From Dendrolimus kikuchii (lineage: Eukaryota; Arthropoda; Insecta; Lepidoptera; Lasiocampidae), in the NCBI GenBank assembly GCA_019925095.2, contig CM034402.1, forward strand, positions 12,783,501 through 12,847,500: 64,000 bases of DNA, read 5' to 3'. The notes under the pieces were generated by a model. The model did no database searches and had not been told where the DNA came from. It worked only from the letters and a program-made list of their open reading frames with translations. The stretch's first letter is position 1, and the number at the start of each line of letters is the position of its first letter. A program made the position numbers and the translations under genes. This document shows, piece after piece, positions 55,046 through 64,000 of this stretch.

Positions 55046-55891
55046 TCTATACATATTATTACGACCTAGACGCCGACAAAGACAAAGTCACACCTGCATA
55101 CCTGTAGATACATATTTTATTCTTTTCGGCATTTGGACTTCTTTTGTTTACTTTGTGTTTAAAATTTGTGATTAGAAAACAGCCCATTGTGTATTTTAAT
55201 CTTTTATTGCAGTCATTAACCAGGTGTGTCGGATTTAAAGAACAAACTGATTCTAGGAAATTCGGTCACGCGGCTGGGCAGACATATTGCATCTGTGCAG
55301 TATAAAGTAATGCCTCGATTGAGGCACGTAGCAGTCAAGCGATAACCACGAGTGAAGCAAAACTTGTGTACATTCGGTTATCTATTTAGTGACGGACTTT
55401 GCGCGTGTTATTGAATTACGATCTTCTGCATTACGTTTGGACTTGTTGCGTTCTGTTATATTTGTACCTGTCTTATACGTGTTTGTATAGTTCTAATAAA
55501 GTCTATAATAATTCCAACGGCATTTTAATTCGAGTCCTGTAACTCGTAACAATATAATAAAACTGTAGAGGTCGAATTTCTGTACAATAAAAAAAAATGC
55601 TAAAAACCGAGTCAGGGGGATGTAAAAAGTGAAATAGAACTAATTTAGATTTTTTTTTAATTTTTTTGTTTCTCTGTTTGTCTGTTTGTACGGGCTAATC
55701 TCCGAAACGACCAGACCGATTTAAATTAAATTTTGTGTGGTGGTAGCTTATATCCCTGATCAACATATAGGATATTTTTGATCTCGAAAAATTAAAGAGT
55801 TCCCGTGGGATAGTTAAAAAAACTTTAATTAGTTAAACAGCTTTGAAGGAATAATAAATACTACGCGGACGAAGTCGCGGGCATCAGATAG
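55046..55891 (+). mobile_element. Helitron-like element split by the 495-bp LTR
   Basis: The first 11 bp (A|TCTATACATAT, 55046-55056) and the remainder (55556 onward) join to match 52206-52508. The 3' end GACGAAGTCGCGGGCATCAG keeps a mutated CTAG (ATAG, near 55888-55891). Confidence 0.82.
55057..55551 (+). mobile_element. Solo LTR, 495 bp (copy 2)
   Basis: Starts TATTACGA (expected TGTTACGA) and ends TCGTAACA; flanked by ATAT at 55053-55056 and 55552-55555. TATAAA at 55301-55306 and AATAAA at 55495-55500 set the sense as plus. The sister Helitron at 52206 shows the site with a single ATAT. No internal retroviral genes are adjacent. Confidence 0.9.
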
Positions 55892-56870
55892 TAAAGCTAT
55901 ATATTTACATCTTAAAAGCACAGCATTTCTCCAAAAGAATACACAATATTAGTAAAAAAGAATATCAAAGAAAATATTTATGTTTGGTATCACAAGAAAA
56001 ATGTTTTATAAACGGTTAACATGAAAGAAGATACTATTATTATAGCAATTCTGTCTCAAGAAGAGTAAAGACATATAACTTTGTCTTGTTGTTTCAAAAT
56101 TAATGTAGAGATAAATTAAAGTAAAACAACCAATGTCTCAGATATTACTTAACCTACGTTATACTATTTACTAAGTACTGTTATTAATATCTATAACAAC
56201 TATTTACAAGTTACTGGACATTTTAAACTTCGCACATATACTAATACAATTGACGGTAGTTTTAAATATTTTGTAGTATAGCACCCACCGATGAAATGAG
56301 GTGTAAACAGTTGTTTACCTACCACCAGGCGCTAGGTTCTTCGATAAGTGAGTAAGCGATCAATTTATGTTCATTTAACACCAAAAGTTATGTAAGTACT
56401 TTTTGTAGGTATATTTATGCTCTTGTTGTGTTACTGTGTATATTTGAGATGATATTAAAAGGATCTTTTAAATAGTAATTTAACAAGTGCGAGGCATAGG
56501 ATGGCTAATGGGGGGAGGGGCTGGAGGGCATCGAGCCAAGTTGGGTCCAATCTTTACGTCATCTCGGCGACATGTGTCAAATTATTGAATAGACTTGTTA
56601 ATTTTCTTACTTCTGATGTTACGATGTAAACATTTATACCTACGTTTTGCGACGTTGATGTCGCTAATAATATCCATTAAAATATTTTTATATAACTAAA
56701 ATTAAAATACCTTATTCACCTCATCATTGTATGATCTCATTTAAATTTGTCCTTCCAATCGTCTCAATTCATTGAAAAAAATGAAATAATAAAATCAAAA
56801 CTTATTTCAATACAAAGACGATGAAAAAATAAATTATCGCTGTAAATTTCAGTACGCTTTTATTTGAAAC
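55892..56870. other. No gene recognised
   Basis: AT-rich. GGGGGGAGGGGCTGGAGGG at about 56510 is a short G-rich patch. Confidence 0.45.
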
Positions 56871-57266
56871 TATGATATGACCGCGACTTCGTCCACGCTT
56901 GACATGAAATACTCGCGGGATTACCGGACACAAAGTACCGCAGCCATCGTTTTAGTGAAAACTGTGTCAGAATAAGCTCATTTTTACGCACCCGAACAAC
57001 TTCAAAACGCTCCCGGGAAAATTCTCCGAATCTACACATTTTATGACATAAAATTTGCTATTGCGCAGGATTCCCAGGATAAAAAGTTACACATATTTTA
57101 AGTCTAAGAATTTGCTGTCGATCAAAGAAAACCGCATCGAAATCGGCCCGGTAGTTTTTACGTGAATCGTGTTCTCCATCGTTTATATAGTGTATTTCGA
57201 TTTTTTTTTTTTTAAATATCTTCAATGTACAGACACAGCATGTTTAGAATTTTATAATATTATAGA
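56871..57266 (-). mobile_element. Helitron-like element, minus strand
   Basis: The 5' end on the minus strand is A|TCTATAATATTATAAAATTC at 57266. It then has the complement of CAATGTACAGACACAGCATG and the reverse of ATCGGCCCGGTAGTTTTTAC. The 3' end near 56871 has the complement of CGCGACTTCGTCCACGC but a corrupted CTAG. It is related to 35939 and 51560. Confidence 0.75.
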
Positions 57267-57419
57267 TTTTAAATTCATTGCATACAATTTTTGCTTAACA
57301 TTTTTATCTAAAATAAACGAAGGGAGAGTTCAATACACTTTATATATCTTTTATGAGGTTTGATGTAGCAACGTGTTTTTGGTGCGAGACAGATGTACTT
57401 TATACACAACCCACTTTCT

Positions 57420-58017
57420 TTTCGAGGTGAATCTATTTACGAGCTCCCCACTGCTCGGGTACATGTTTTACAGTGAAGTAGTGTGGGACTCAACGGCTTT
57501 TTGCCGGAATACCCACTAAACAACCCAGTTTACCTCCTGACATCATATTCCAGGACCACGAGAATAGCCGTCGCCGATGCCGCAGTACTGGCAGGCATGA
57601 GCTCACACCTACCTATGGGTATGGACAACCCACTGCTCGGACACATATATAATATAGTGTGGAATTCGCGGTGACTGCTGAATCCCACTAAAACCACCCG
57701 TTTTGTTAATTTTACCAGTCGAAATCAGTTATGAGGCAACAGCTTAACTATCACCGTGAACCACGTAAGTGAGCTTCCTCTAACAGAAAGCCGGCGCATA
57801 CAGTGCACCTGCGCGCCCACATCTTAGCGGCCGTGATGTGTCCTTCCCAAGGGCCACGCACCTACAGCTGTCAAAGGTCGGTAAATGCCCACCTACGTCG
57901 TCGAGTCCTGTCTGTAAACAAGTATAGCCGGAATGTCTGCTCCGCTGTTCCGCCCCCATGCAACGACATTGTAAGCCTAGCTTAGAAAAGAGATCATAAT
58001 AAACCTGTTCTCCAAAT
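57420..58017 (+). repeat. LINE-type 3' UTR or unclassified repeat
   Basis: GC-richer block with a repeated CCCACTGCTCGG word (57448 and 57630) and an AATAAA at 57998-58003. No coding motif was identified. The polyadenylation signal just before the next repeat suggests the 3' end of a retroelement. Confidence 0.45.
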
Positions 58018-58023
58018 ATCTGG

Positions 58024-58199
58024 ATCGCATAATAATAACTACGTTTTAACGGTTTTAAGCGCGGTAATCGTTAAAACGTAGTTTTATTATGTATACAAGT
58101 CGCGAAAACTTAAGAAAATATTATGAAAATTACCGCGTTTAAAACCGTTAAAACGTAGTTTTATTATGTATACAAGTCGCGAAAACTTAAGAAAATATT
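58024..58199 (+). mobile_element. Penelope-like terminal modules (copy 3)
   Basis: AACTACGTTTTAACGGTTTT, then its inverse, then the 35-bp block (GTATACAAGTCGCG) twice, at about 58090-58123 and 58167-58200. It is a compact head-to-tail arrangement of the ends described at 32092 and 36022. Confidence 0.65.
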
Positions 58200-58200
58200 A

Positions 58201-58360
58201 TCAGGATCGCTTCAAATTGAAAGAAGACCCTTCGTGTCCCTGTGAACCAGGAATACCAAAGATGTCCCTACTACACCCCATCTTCGTATGCCCCCTTTTC
58301 GCTGCCCTACGTTTTAAAAGAAACAGTGATGGCTTGATGCAGGGAAGAATTCGAACCATG
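58201..58360 (+). pseudogene. LINE C-terminal Cys-rich remnant
   Basis: The plus frame after the Penelope block reads RFKLKEDPSCPCEPG, then HPIFVCP, the C-P-C ... H ... C pattern found after RNase H in R1/jockey-type LINEs. The frame happens to be open through the preceding 35-bp block, giving a chimeric 65-codon frame from 58166. Confidence 0.45.
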
Positions 58361-59075
58361 TGATGAAGAATACTTTGTCCCATGCGGGGGTGCAGCTAAA
58401 GACGTCTTCTTTGCTGTTCGCCTGTGATAGTAGCCATAAATTAGGAGTCCATAAATGAGAATGGTGATGTGGTCTATGCTTGTCCAATCCTGTAGTTCTA
58501 ACTGAAAAGGAGTTTCCATTAAAACTTGATGCTGGATACTTTGTCGTTTGCCTAGATCAATGCTGGTTAGATTGAAATTTGATAGTAGTTTTGCAGGCTT
58601 AATGGTCATATTGGGAGTTATTATTATTTCTACAAAATATTCACGAATTTCGTCGTCTATCTTGATAATTAGGAATTCTGGCGTTCTGATTTTACAGATT
58701 GGTGGACTTCTGGCTAAGTACTGGCTGGTTTTTAAAATTCGGTATTTTTCTTGAATAGACAACAAGTCAACCTTTGTAGCTTTTGGGAATGAGATTATAT
58801 AGTTTTTACTGTCAAGTACTAATAGAGCTTCTTTCAGCATTGAAACAGTGATTAAGAGCATATCTCATCTATTTCTTGTTTGGAGATATACTAGAGATCT
58901 ATTCTCTGGCATTCTACGACCAAATAGATAAATTTTTGGGAATTGGCTGCATGTAAGGAAAGGGTGGTAAGATAACTTTAGAATTTTTGTTTGGAACAGG
59001 ACATAACCTATATAGGTCGTAGGTTGATGGGGACATGGTCGGAACTTTAAGTGTAATTACTACTTTATGGTCCAC
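58307..59075 (-). pseudogene. Envelope-like (LTR-retroelement glycoprotein) remnant, low confidence
   Basis: A 184-codon minus-strand frame (58861-58307) has a predicted membrane segment near residues 129-147 followed by a basic tail, with an ectodomain-like region containing Cys and many Ile/Leu before it. Upstream, another frame (about 59070-58940) reads like the N-terminal continuation. Stops and a frame change separate the two. The layout recalls insect errantivirus or F-type envelope proteins, which mediate membrane fusion. No gag or pol is nearby. A host or unrelated repeat origin remains possible. Confidence 0.35.
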
Positions 59076-59183
59076 GTAGCAGGACTTCAGAAAATAGCGT
59101 CCAGTTTGAATTTCATTAACTTAAAATTTATTAGTCGTAGTCAAAAATGGTTATAACAAATATATAATATATAATAAATATAT

Positions 59184-59246
59184 AATCATGAATCAGTATG
59201 TAGCAATTGCGGAATACCGGCAATTGCTACATATTGATTCATGATT
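59184..59246. repeat. Near-perfect 63-nt hairpin
   Basis: The arms 59184-59210 and 59220-59246 are reverse complements over 27 bp with one G/A difference (a G-U pair as RNA). The loop region is 9 nt. Confidence 0.9.
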
Positions 59247-59335
59247 TCTATTTGATTTGATTGATTTTATAGTTACGATAATACCAAAAAAACTTTTCTA
59301 TCAACCTAAGTAAAATAATAATTTATCTTTCTTTC

Positions 59336-59663
59336 CAGTAAAAAATTAAAGTGCAACATCGCTGTCAGTCACAACAACAAAACCAAGTCCGAGGTTGAAG
59401 AAGATCATCATTTGTCGTGAATCGAGAGGCCAGCGCCGCTCAGCGAACATTAAGGGCGAGTGCAATGTATATAAAACAGATGATGTGAGCAACACTGACT
59501 CAATGGAGCGATGGAAGAAAGCACTTGTTCGTATCAAGCTACAAACTGAAAACGGATCACGTTAATGGCGGAAGATGCAGGAGTTTGTGCACACGGCCAA
59601 TTAACTATTTGAAGAGGAGCCGAAGTTATTTTCTGAGAAGCAAATAACATTGTTATAAATAAA
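59336..59663 (+). other. Possible terminal exon or pseudo-exon
   Basis: TTATCTTTCTTTCCAG (59325-59340) is a strong 3' splice site. A downstream frame without stops reads to SMERWKKALVRIKLQTENGSR-like residues, ending TAA at about 59564. AATAAA is at 59658-59663. However, that frame has a TAA just after the splice site, and no family is recognised. Confidence 0.22.
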
Positions 59664-60216
59664 ATATATCATTTATGTTTTTTTTTCTTCATTAACAATA
59701 GTCACTTGGTTTTGGTAAAGAAGGGCTTACGGTTAAACGTTTTTTGTCGTTCGTTTTCGGTTTGGATTTTGTATGTTTCATTTTTCGAAACATACAATGT
59801 GAAATGCGAATTCGGATCGGGAGAAAACAACGGTCGCAAACTGTTTTAATAGTGAGCCCTCTGACTTAAACTTGACTTGAGGTTAAACTTTATACACAGT
59901 TTCACACCAAATCCGACACATACCACAATTTAAAAGTTTTGTTATATTTAATTTTGTTGCCTAATGTTTTGTACCATCGCCTTGCAATGGTTTTAAACTA
60001 TACAAAACACAAAAATTATGTAACCTTGTCCAAAACCAAACGATTTTCGTATCGATTGGATTGATACACAATTTAGATCACTTTCACGAAAGCAATGGAT
60101 TGAACCTATAATATTGAGGATCCTGGGCCAGGCATGAGCGAAAGCAATGTTGCTTTCGCGAAAAGTGACCCCAAATGCCCAATATTATCCTACTTAGAAG
60201 AAGAGTAGAAATATCA
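59664..60216. other. No gene; two hairpin-forming inverted repeats
   Basis: TTGTATGTTTC/GAAACATACAA (59769-59779, 59787-59797) and GCGAAAGCAA/TTGCTTTCGC (60138-60147, 60150-60159) are perfect short inverted repeats, possibly MITE relics. Confidence 0.55.
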
Positions 60217-60345
60217 CCGCAAAAGTTTGGCACTCCTTGCCGGGGTCTGTTTTCCCGATACCTACGACCTGAATATTTTTAAGTCCTCTGTGAATCGGCA
60301 CCTTCCAGTTAAGCGTACTCCATCTTTGGCCACAGTTTCGTTTAG
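60217..60345 (+). pseudogene. LINE C-terminal remnant
   Basis: Reads GVCFPDTYDLNIFKSSVNRHL, the usual end of a lepidopteran LINE reverse transcriptase protein. Only about 40 codons remain. Confidence 0.7.
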
Positions 60346-60479
60346 CATCAGGCTAGATCATGGCCAAACGCGAAACTGGACTACAGTAAAAAAATATCAT
60401 ATTTAAAAAATAAATATTTTTTAATTTAATTACATATAATCGAATACAATGCAAGGAAACATAACTTATTTGGATTCTA

Positions 60480-60600
60480 TTCTACTCATAGTCCCTCAAG
60501 AATATAAGTAGAATACTGTGCCTAGATCACCGTCTTCTCTGGGTAAGGTGCCCAGAAGGCTGGCTACGTTTCCTCGCTGGATCGCCATACTGAACCGAAT
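60480..60600 (-). repeat. Unnamed repeat C, terminal part
   Basis: The minus strand reads KRNVASLLGTLPREDGDLGT, matching RILGTLP-EDADLGS at 42287-42510. It is the end of the same coding-type remnant. Confidence 0.55.
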
Positions 60601-63381
60601 AATAAATTAAAATTACTACAGAAATATAATATGTTTATATATTACAATAACATATCAAAAATGATTTCGATTGAAGTCTCAGCTTAATAAAAGCTTAACG
60701 AATTTCCTAAAATGCCTTATAGGGGTTCAGCCAGCGAGAGGCCGGGTCGCGAACCACGTGTGTTTTATGACAAAATATAAAAACACCTGCTGGCAAAATA
60801 GAAACGATACATTTACGATACGAGCTAACATTGTATATCGGCCGAACTTTATTATAAATTCCTCACTATTTATTACATGAATCAATAATAACAACGGAAA
60901 ACGGACCCGGGTCTCGGGCGCAGCTCCTTTGATCGGCTTCAACCGGCAGCTGTGAAAATGGACTGTTTATGACTAATTTAGTAGCCACCCTAGTCCGATG
61001 TACTAAATATGTATGCCCATGCTTCGAATAAAATTTACACTTGGTAAACCAACGTTTCCAGACACGTATATATTATTAAAATGCTGCGTGATTTTATTGT
61101 GTAAAACGTTGCCTATAGTAGGTACAATGTGTCGTGGGATTACTTGAATTTGGTTTTCCTTATTTCAATAGATTATATTGTATGCTAAATATAGTTAAGT
61201 AATTCTATGAAACAATCTAGAATATGTGTAAATTATGAAGAAAGAATATTAGGAGTGACCATCGATCCGTAAAAAGTGCCTGATTTCTAAATTTTTAGTG
61301 GGCGACAGAAGTCATCTTTTCCTCGCATTTTGATATCGAAGATCACCACAAGACCTTTCCAGCAACAAGATGCAAAATTGGCAACAGAATTCTAAAAACA
61401 AGAACAGAACTGTTCACCAGACAAAAGGAGGTAGGTAGATAACCATTTACTACCTATTAATTACAATACTTCCTTCGTAAAAATAACAGGCGGCTTTATC
61501 ACTTATGCCCCCGCTCTGGTTTAAATAAATATAAATTAGAATTTTCTTAAGCATTCACGACTAGTAAATATAACAAAACTACGTTTTAACGCTTTTAAAA
61601 TCAAATAATATAGTTTTATTAAATATAATTTAGATAAATTTTACTGTCGTACTAGACAGATGTACCCTTGCCCATGCTCAACATACCATGTATATCATAC
61701 CCACAAAACTTAAATTTCTTTTATCGAAAAATAACTATTATCTGAACAGCCTTTTTATGTTATCCTGTTTGTTCTACTCTGGTCCTTTCGCAAAACTTTC
61801 ATAGATTCATAACGCGATTACACATTGATGCGCGAAACCGCTGTAACATAAACGAGAAAGGAAACAATAACAGGCTAATATTATCAGCAGGGGGTGCCTT
61901 TATATCGCCGTTTATGTCTTTATCGACGTGTTGGGTCGACGCATAAATCGACGTCATTTCGCGTACATACTTGTTTAGATAAAGTATTTAGGCCGAGGAT
62001 AATAAATCTTACGCACAAAATGTGTTGGAAAAAATGAGGTTAAATTTTGAGAGGATCGTAAAATGTTCAAGGATATGACGAGAAACTTTCTCTAATCTAG
62101 ATTGTGAGTGATCAGCCGCGACACCCTTTAACAAATTATACTACTCGTGTTATTTCAAGCCACATAATATATAATGAAATCATGGAGTAAGAATACCAGA
62201 AATTACATTCTCAGTACTTTAATGTATTCATATGATTATTTTCATATTGTTATCTATTCCCTTGAAATAGAAATCTAAGTCTAGCAGTGGGGCGTTTCTT
62301 AACAGATATCATTAAATTAATTTGTCAAAGCAATTATTTAAAAGTGGTAAACGCACACCCTGTTGTAAATTTGAAAACAACTAAAGAACAAAGTCAACTT
62401 TTAAACTAAACGTAAAGAACAAAGCTTAAAAGACCCCAAAAGGAAGAATTTAGATTATAACTTTCCTCTGAACGTGAACCAGCAATAACTAACACAGCAG
62501 ACGACAGTAAATTCAGCAAAGAGACCACCTTTATATCCGATACCCTACATTAATATACATTTACTAAGATTATTGTAACCCACTCGGGGTAAAAAAGTTC
62601 CTTTTTATCTCTAGAGCTCCGATTTGAACGTATAATAATAACTCACGGAAACTTAACGCTTCTACAGACTCAAAGGGGTTTATGTTATAGAAAAACTTAC
62701 GAACTGCTGAAGAAATTCGATATTTAAAAAATACAGTTAAATTCTGTTAAATTTACAAGTTGAAAAGGTTCGAATACGAGCCATTAAACCACCGTGTTAC
62801 TCCGCTTACGTAAATCTGACAGCATATAGCACATCTTTCAATTTACATGAAAGAAGCAAAGTGATCCATGTAAATGGAAAATTTAATTATTCAATTCAAC
62901 GGTCCAATATTTGCATTTTTGTCGTTTAATTTTAAACGCAGTTGAAAAAGAAATGTTTGTATATAAAAAATTGAACCATTCACTATATATTAACTCGGGT
63001 GGGTCACAATTTCATGGAAAATCAGTAAAAGATGCAAATGGCTGTTAAATGGAAAGAGCATACACCTCTGGTCTTGAAACGATTTAAAAATATATTCTTG
63101 ACTGAGAAATTCTAAAGCTCTTTTAAAAATTTCAAAGTACTTGGAAATAAAGACAATCTTAATAATATTTAGAATAAGGAACATACGTAGATTTCCCCTT
63201 CAATTTTAGTTGTTAAAAAATGTTATGTAGCTTATTGTAACAATTGTAAACCTAAGATCAGTTATATTTAACAATCTGCCAGTGTCCTAAACATGTTATA
63301 AGGCACATATATCATGCATAAAAAAGTTTATGTTTATGCTGATCGTATCGTAAGAGACAAAGTAGACGTAAGTATAGAAGA
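60601..63381. other. No gene recognised
   Basis: Long AT-rich stretch. At 61575-61625 there is an AAACTACGTTTTAACG ... TAGTTTTATT scrap of the Penelope-like ends. The overlapping frames at 60671-60942 lack motifs. Nothing else is supported. Confidence 0.5.
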
Positions 63382-64000
63382 CTAGAGTTAACCCCGCGGC
63401 TGCGCCGCGGGTCAACCTCTAGTGCGTATCTCTTGTTTAAAAAGCAAGTGGTACAGGTTACATTGTATTAAATTTTTATGTATTTGCCCCCGAAAGATTC
63501 ACTTCATTTTATATCGCAAACTATACCACCTCCGTCTATATGTAAACTACATAAATGACAAAATTTGATAAAAATGACAAAATAGATAACCTGTTCCAAG
63601 TGGCCCCGGTGGACCCGGTGGACCCGGTGGACCCGGTGGACCCGGTGGACCCGGTGGACCCGGTGGACCCGGTGGACCCGGTGGACCCGGTGGACCCGGT
63701 GGACCCGGTGGACCCGGTGGACCCGGTGGACCCGGTGGACCCGGTGGACCCGGTGGACCCGGTGGACCCGGTGGACCCGGTGGACCCGGTGGACCCGGTG
63801 GACCCGGTGGACCCGGTGGACCCGGTGGACCCGGTGGACCCGGTGGACCCGGTGGACCCGGTGGACCCGGTGGACCCGGTGGACCCGGTGGACCCGGTGG
63901 ACCCGGTGGACCCGGTGGACCCGGTGGACCCGGTGGACCCGGTGGACCCGGTGGACCCGGTGGACCCGGTGGACCCGGTGGACCCGGTGGACCCGGTGGA
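63382..64000 (-). mobile_element. Helitron-like element, second copy of the minisatellite family (cut by window edge)
   Basis: Read on the minus strand its last 220 bp match 29800-30145 in order: GTAGTTTACA, GATATAAAATGAAGTGAATC, GGGGGCAAATA, AAACAAGAGATACGCACTAG and the terminal hairpin. The hairpin (63382-63422) is GC-rich and nearly perfect, ending CTAG. Upstream on that strand is a 9-bp tandem array that continues past the window end, so the 5' end is unseen. Confidence 0.8.
63604..64000. repeat. Perfect 9-bp minisatellite (GGACCCGGT), at least 43 copies
   Basis: From 63611 to 64000 there are 390 bp, 43.3 units without a visible substitution or indel. All six frames are open because the unit contains no stop; one encodes Gly-Pro-Gly. 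Its position inside a Helitron argues for a minisatellite rather than a collagen or silk exon. Confidence 0.97.

Noticed and set aside
63604..64000. Collagen or silk-like Gly-Pro-Gly exon
   Set aside because: All six frames are open, the units are identical at DNA level including third positions, and the array sits at the minisatellite position of a Helitron.

Overview
This window reads as non-coding nuclear DNA of an insect, most likely a moth or butterfly (Lepidoptera). It is AT-rich and packed with many small transposable elements. These include TC...CTAG Helitron-like elements with the 'ggaccgattt' internal motif, several decayed non-LTR retrotransposons (LINEs), a mariner, a hAT, tRNA-derived SINEs and poly-A retroposons. 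No host protein-coding gene, rRNA or free-standing tRNA gene could be supported. The only long open frames belong to mobile elements. Species was not determined, and all family names rest on motifs recognised by eye.

Layout: 1-0.86 kb is a LINE reverse-transcriptase remnant (minus). A 495-bp solo LTR with an ATAT target duplication lies at 1.8-2.3 kb, and an inverted pair of LINE 3' ends at 4.7-6.9 kb. A nearly complete two-ORF CR1/L2-like LINE (minus) occupies 9.1-14.1 kb. A hAT element with a perfect 8-bp target duplication covers 15.1-19.4 kb and holds a poly-A retroposon, a mariner scrap, LINE fragments and a TTAA-flanked long-TIR element. SINEs and Helitrons follow at 19.8-21.1 kb. From 21 to 27 kb the sequence is AT-rich with sparse relics. 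A Helitron at 27.7-30.1 kb contains a 9-bp minisatellite that is split by a second copy of the CR1/L2-like LINE. Penelope-like and Helitron elements are nested at 32-37.3 kb. Small MITE-like and Helitron elements lie at 38-43 kb, and a long alternating purine/pyrimidine tract at 44.4 kb. Poly-A retroposons fill 45-46.4 kb and 50.4-50.7 kb. A complete but dead 1287-bp mariner lies at 47.9-49.2 kb. Helitrons continue at 51-57 kb, one carrying the second copy of the 495-bp LTR, next to a three-unit 158-bp tandem repeat. A LINE 3' end, Penelope-like ends and an envelope-like remnant lie at 57.4-59.1 kb. The window closes at 63.4-64 kb with a second Helitron whose interior is a perfect (GGACCCGGT)n array running off the edge.

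The elements form a layered record: several insertions can be ordered because the interrupted element has an uninterrupted relative elsewhere in the window. The most unusual signal is that two copies of one Helitron family each carry a 9-bp-period minisatellite at the same internal position, but with unrelated repeat units. I did not find a new gene system.
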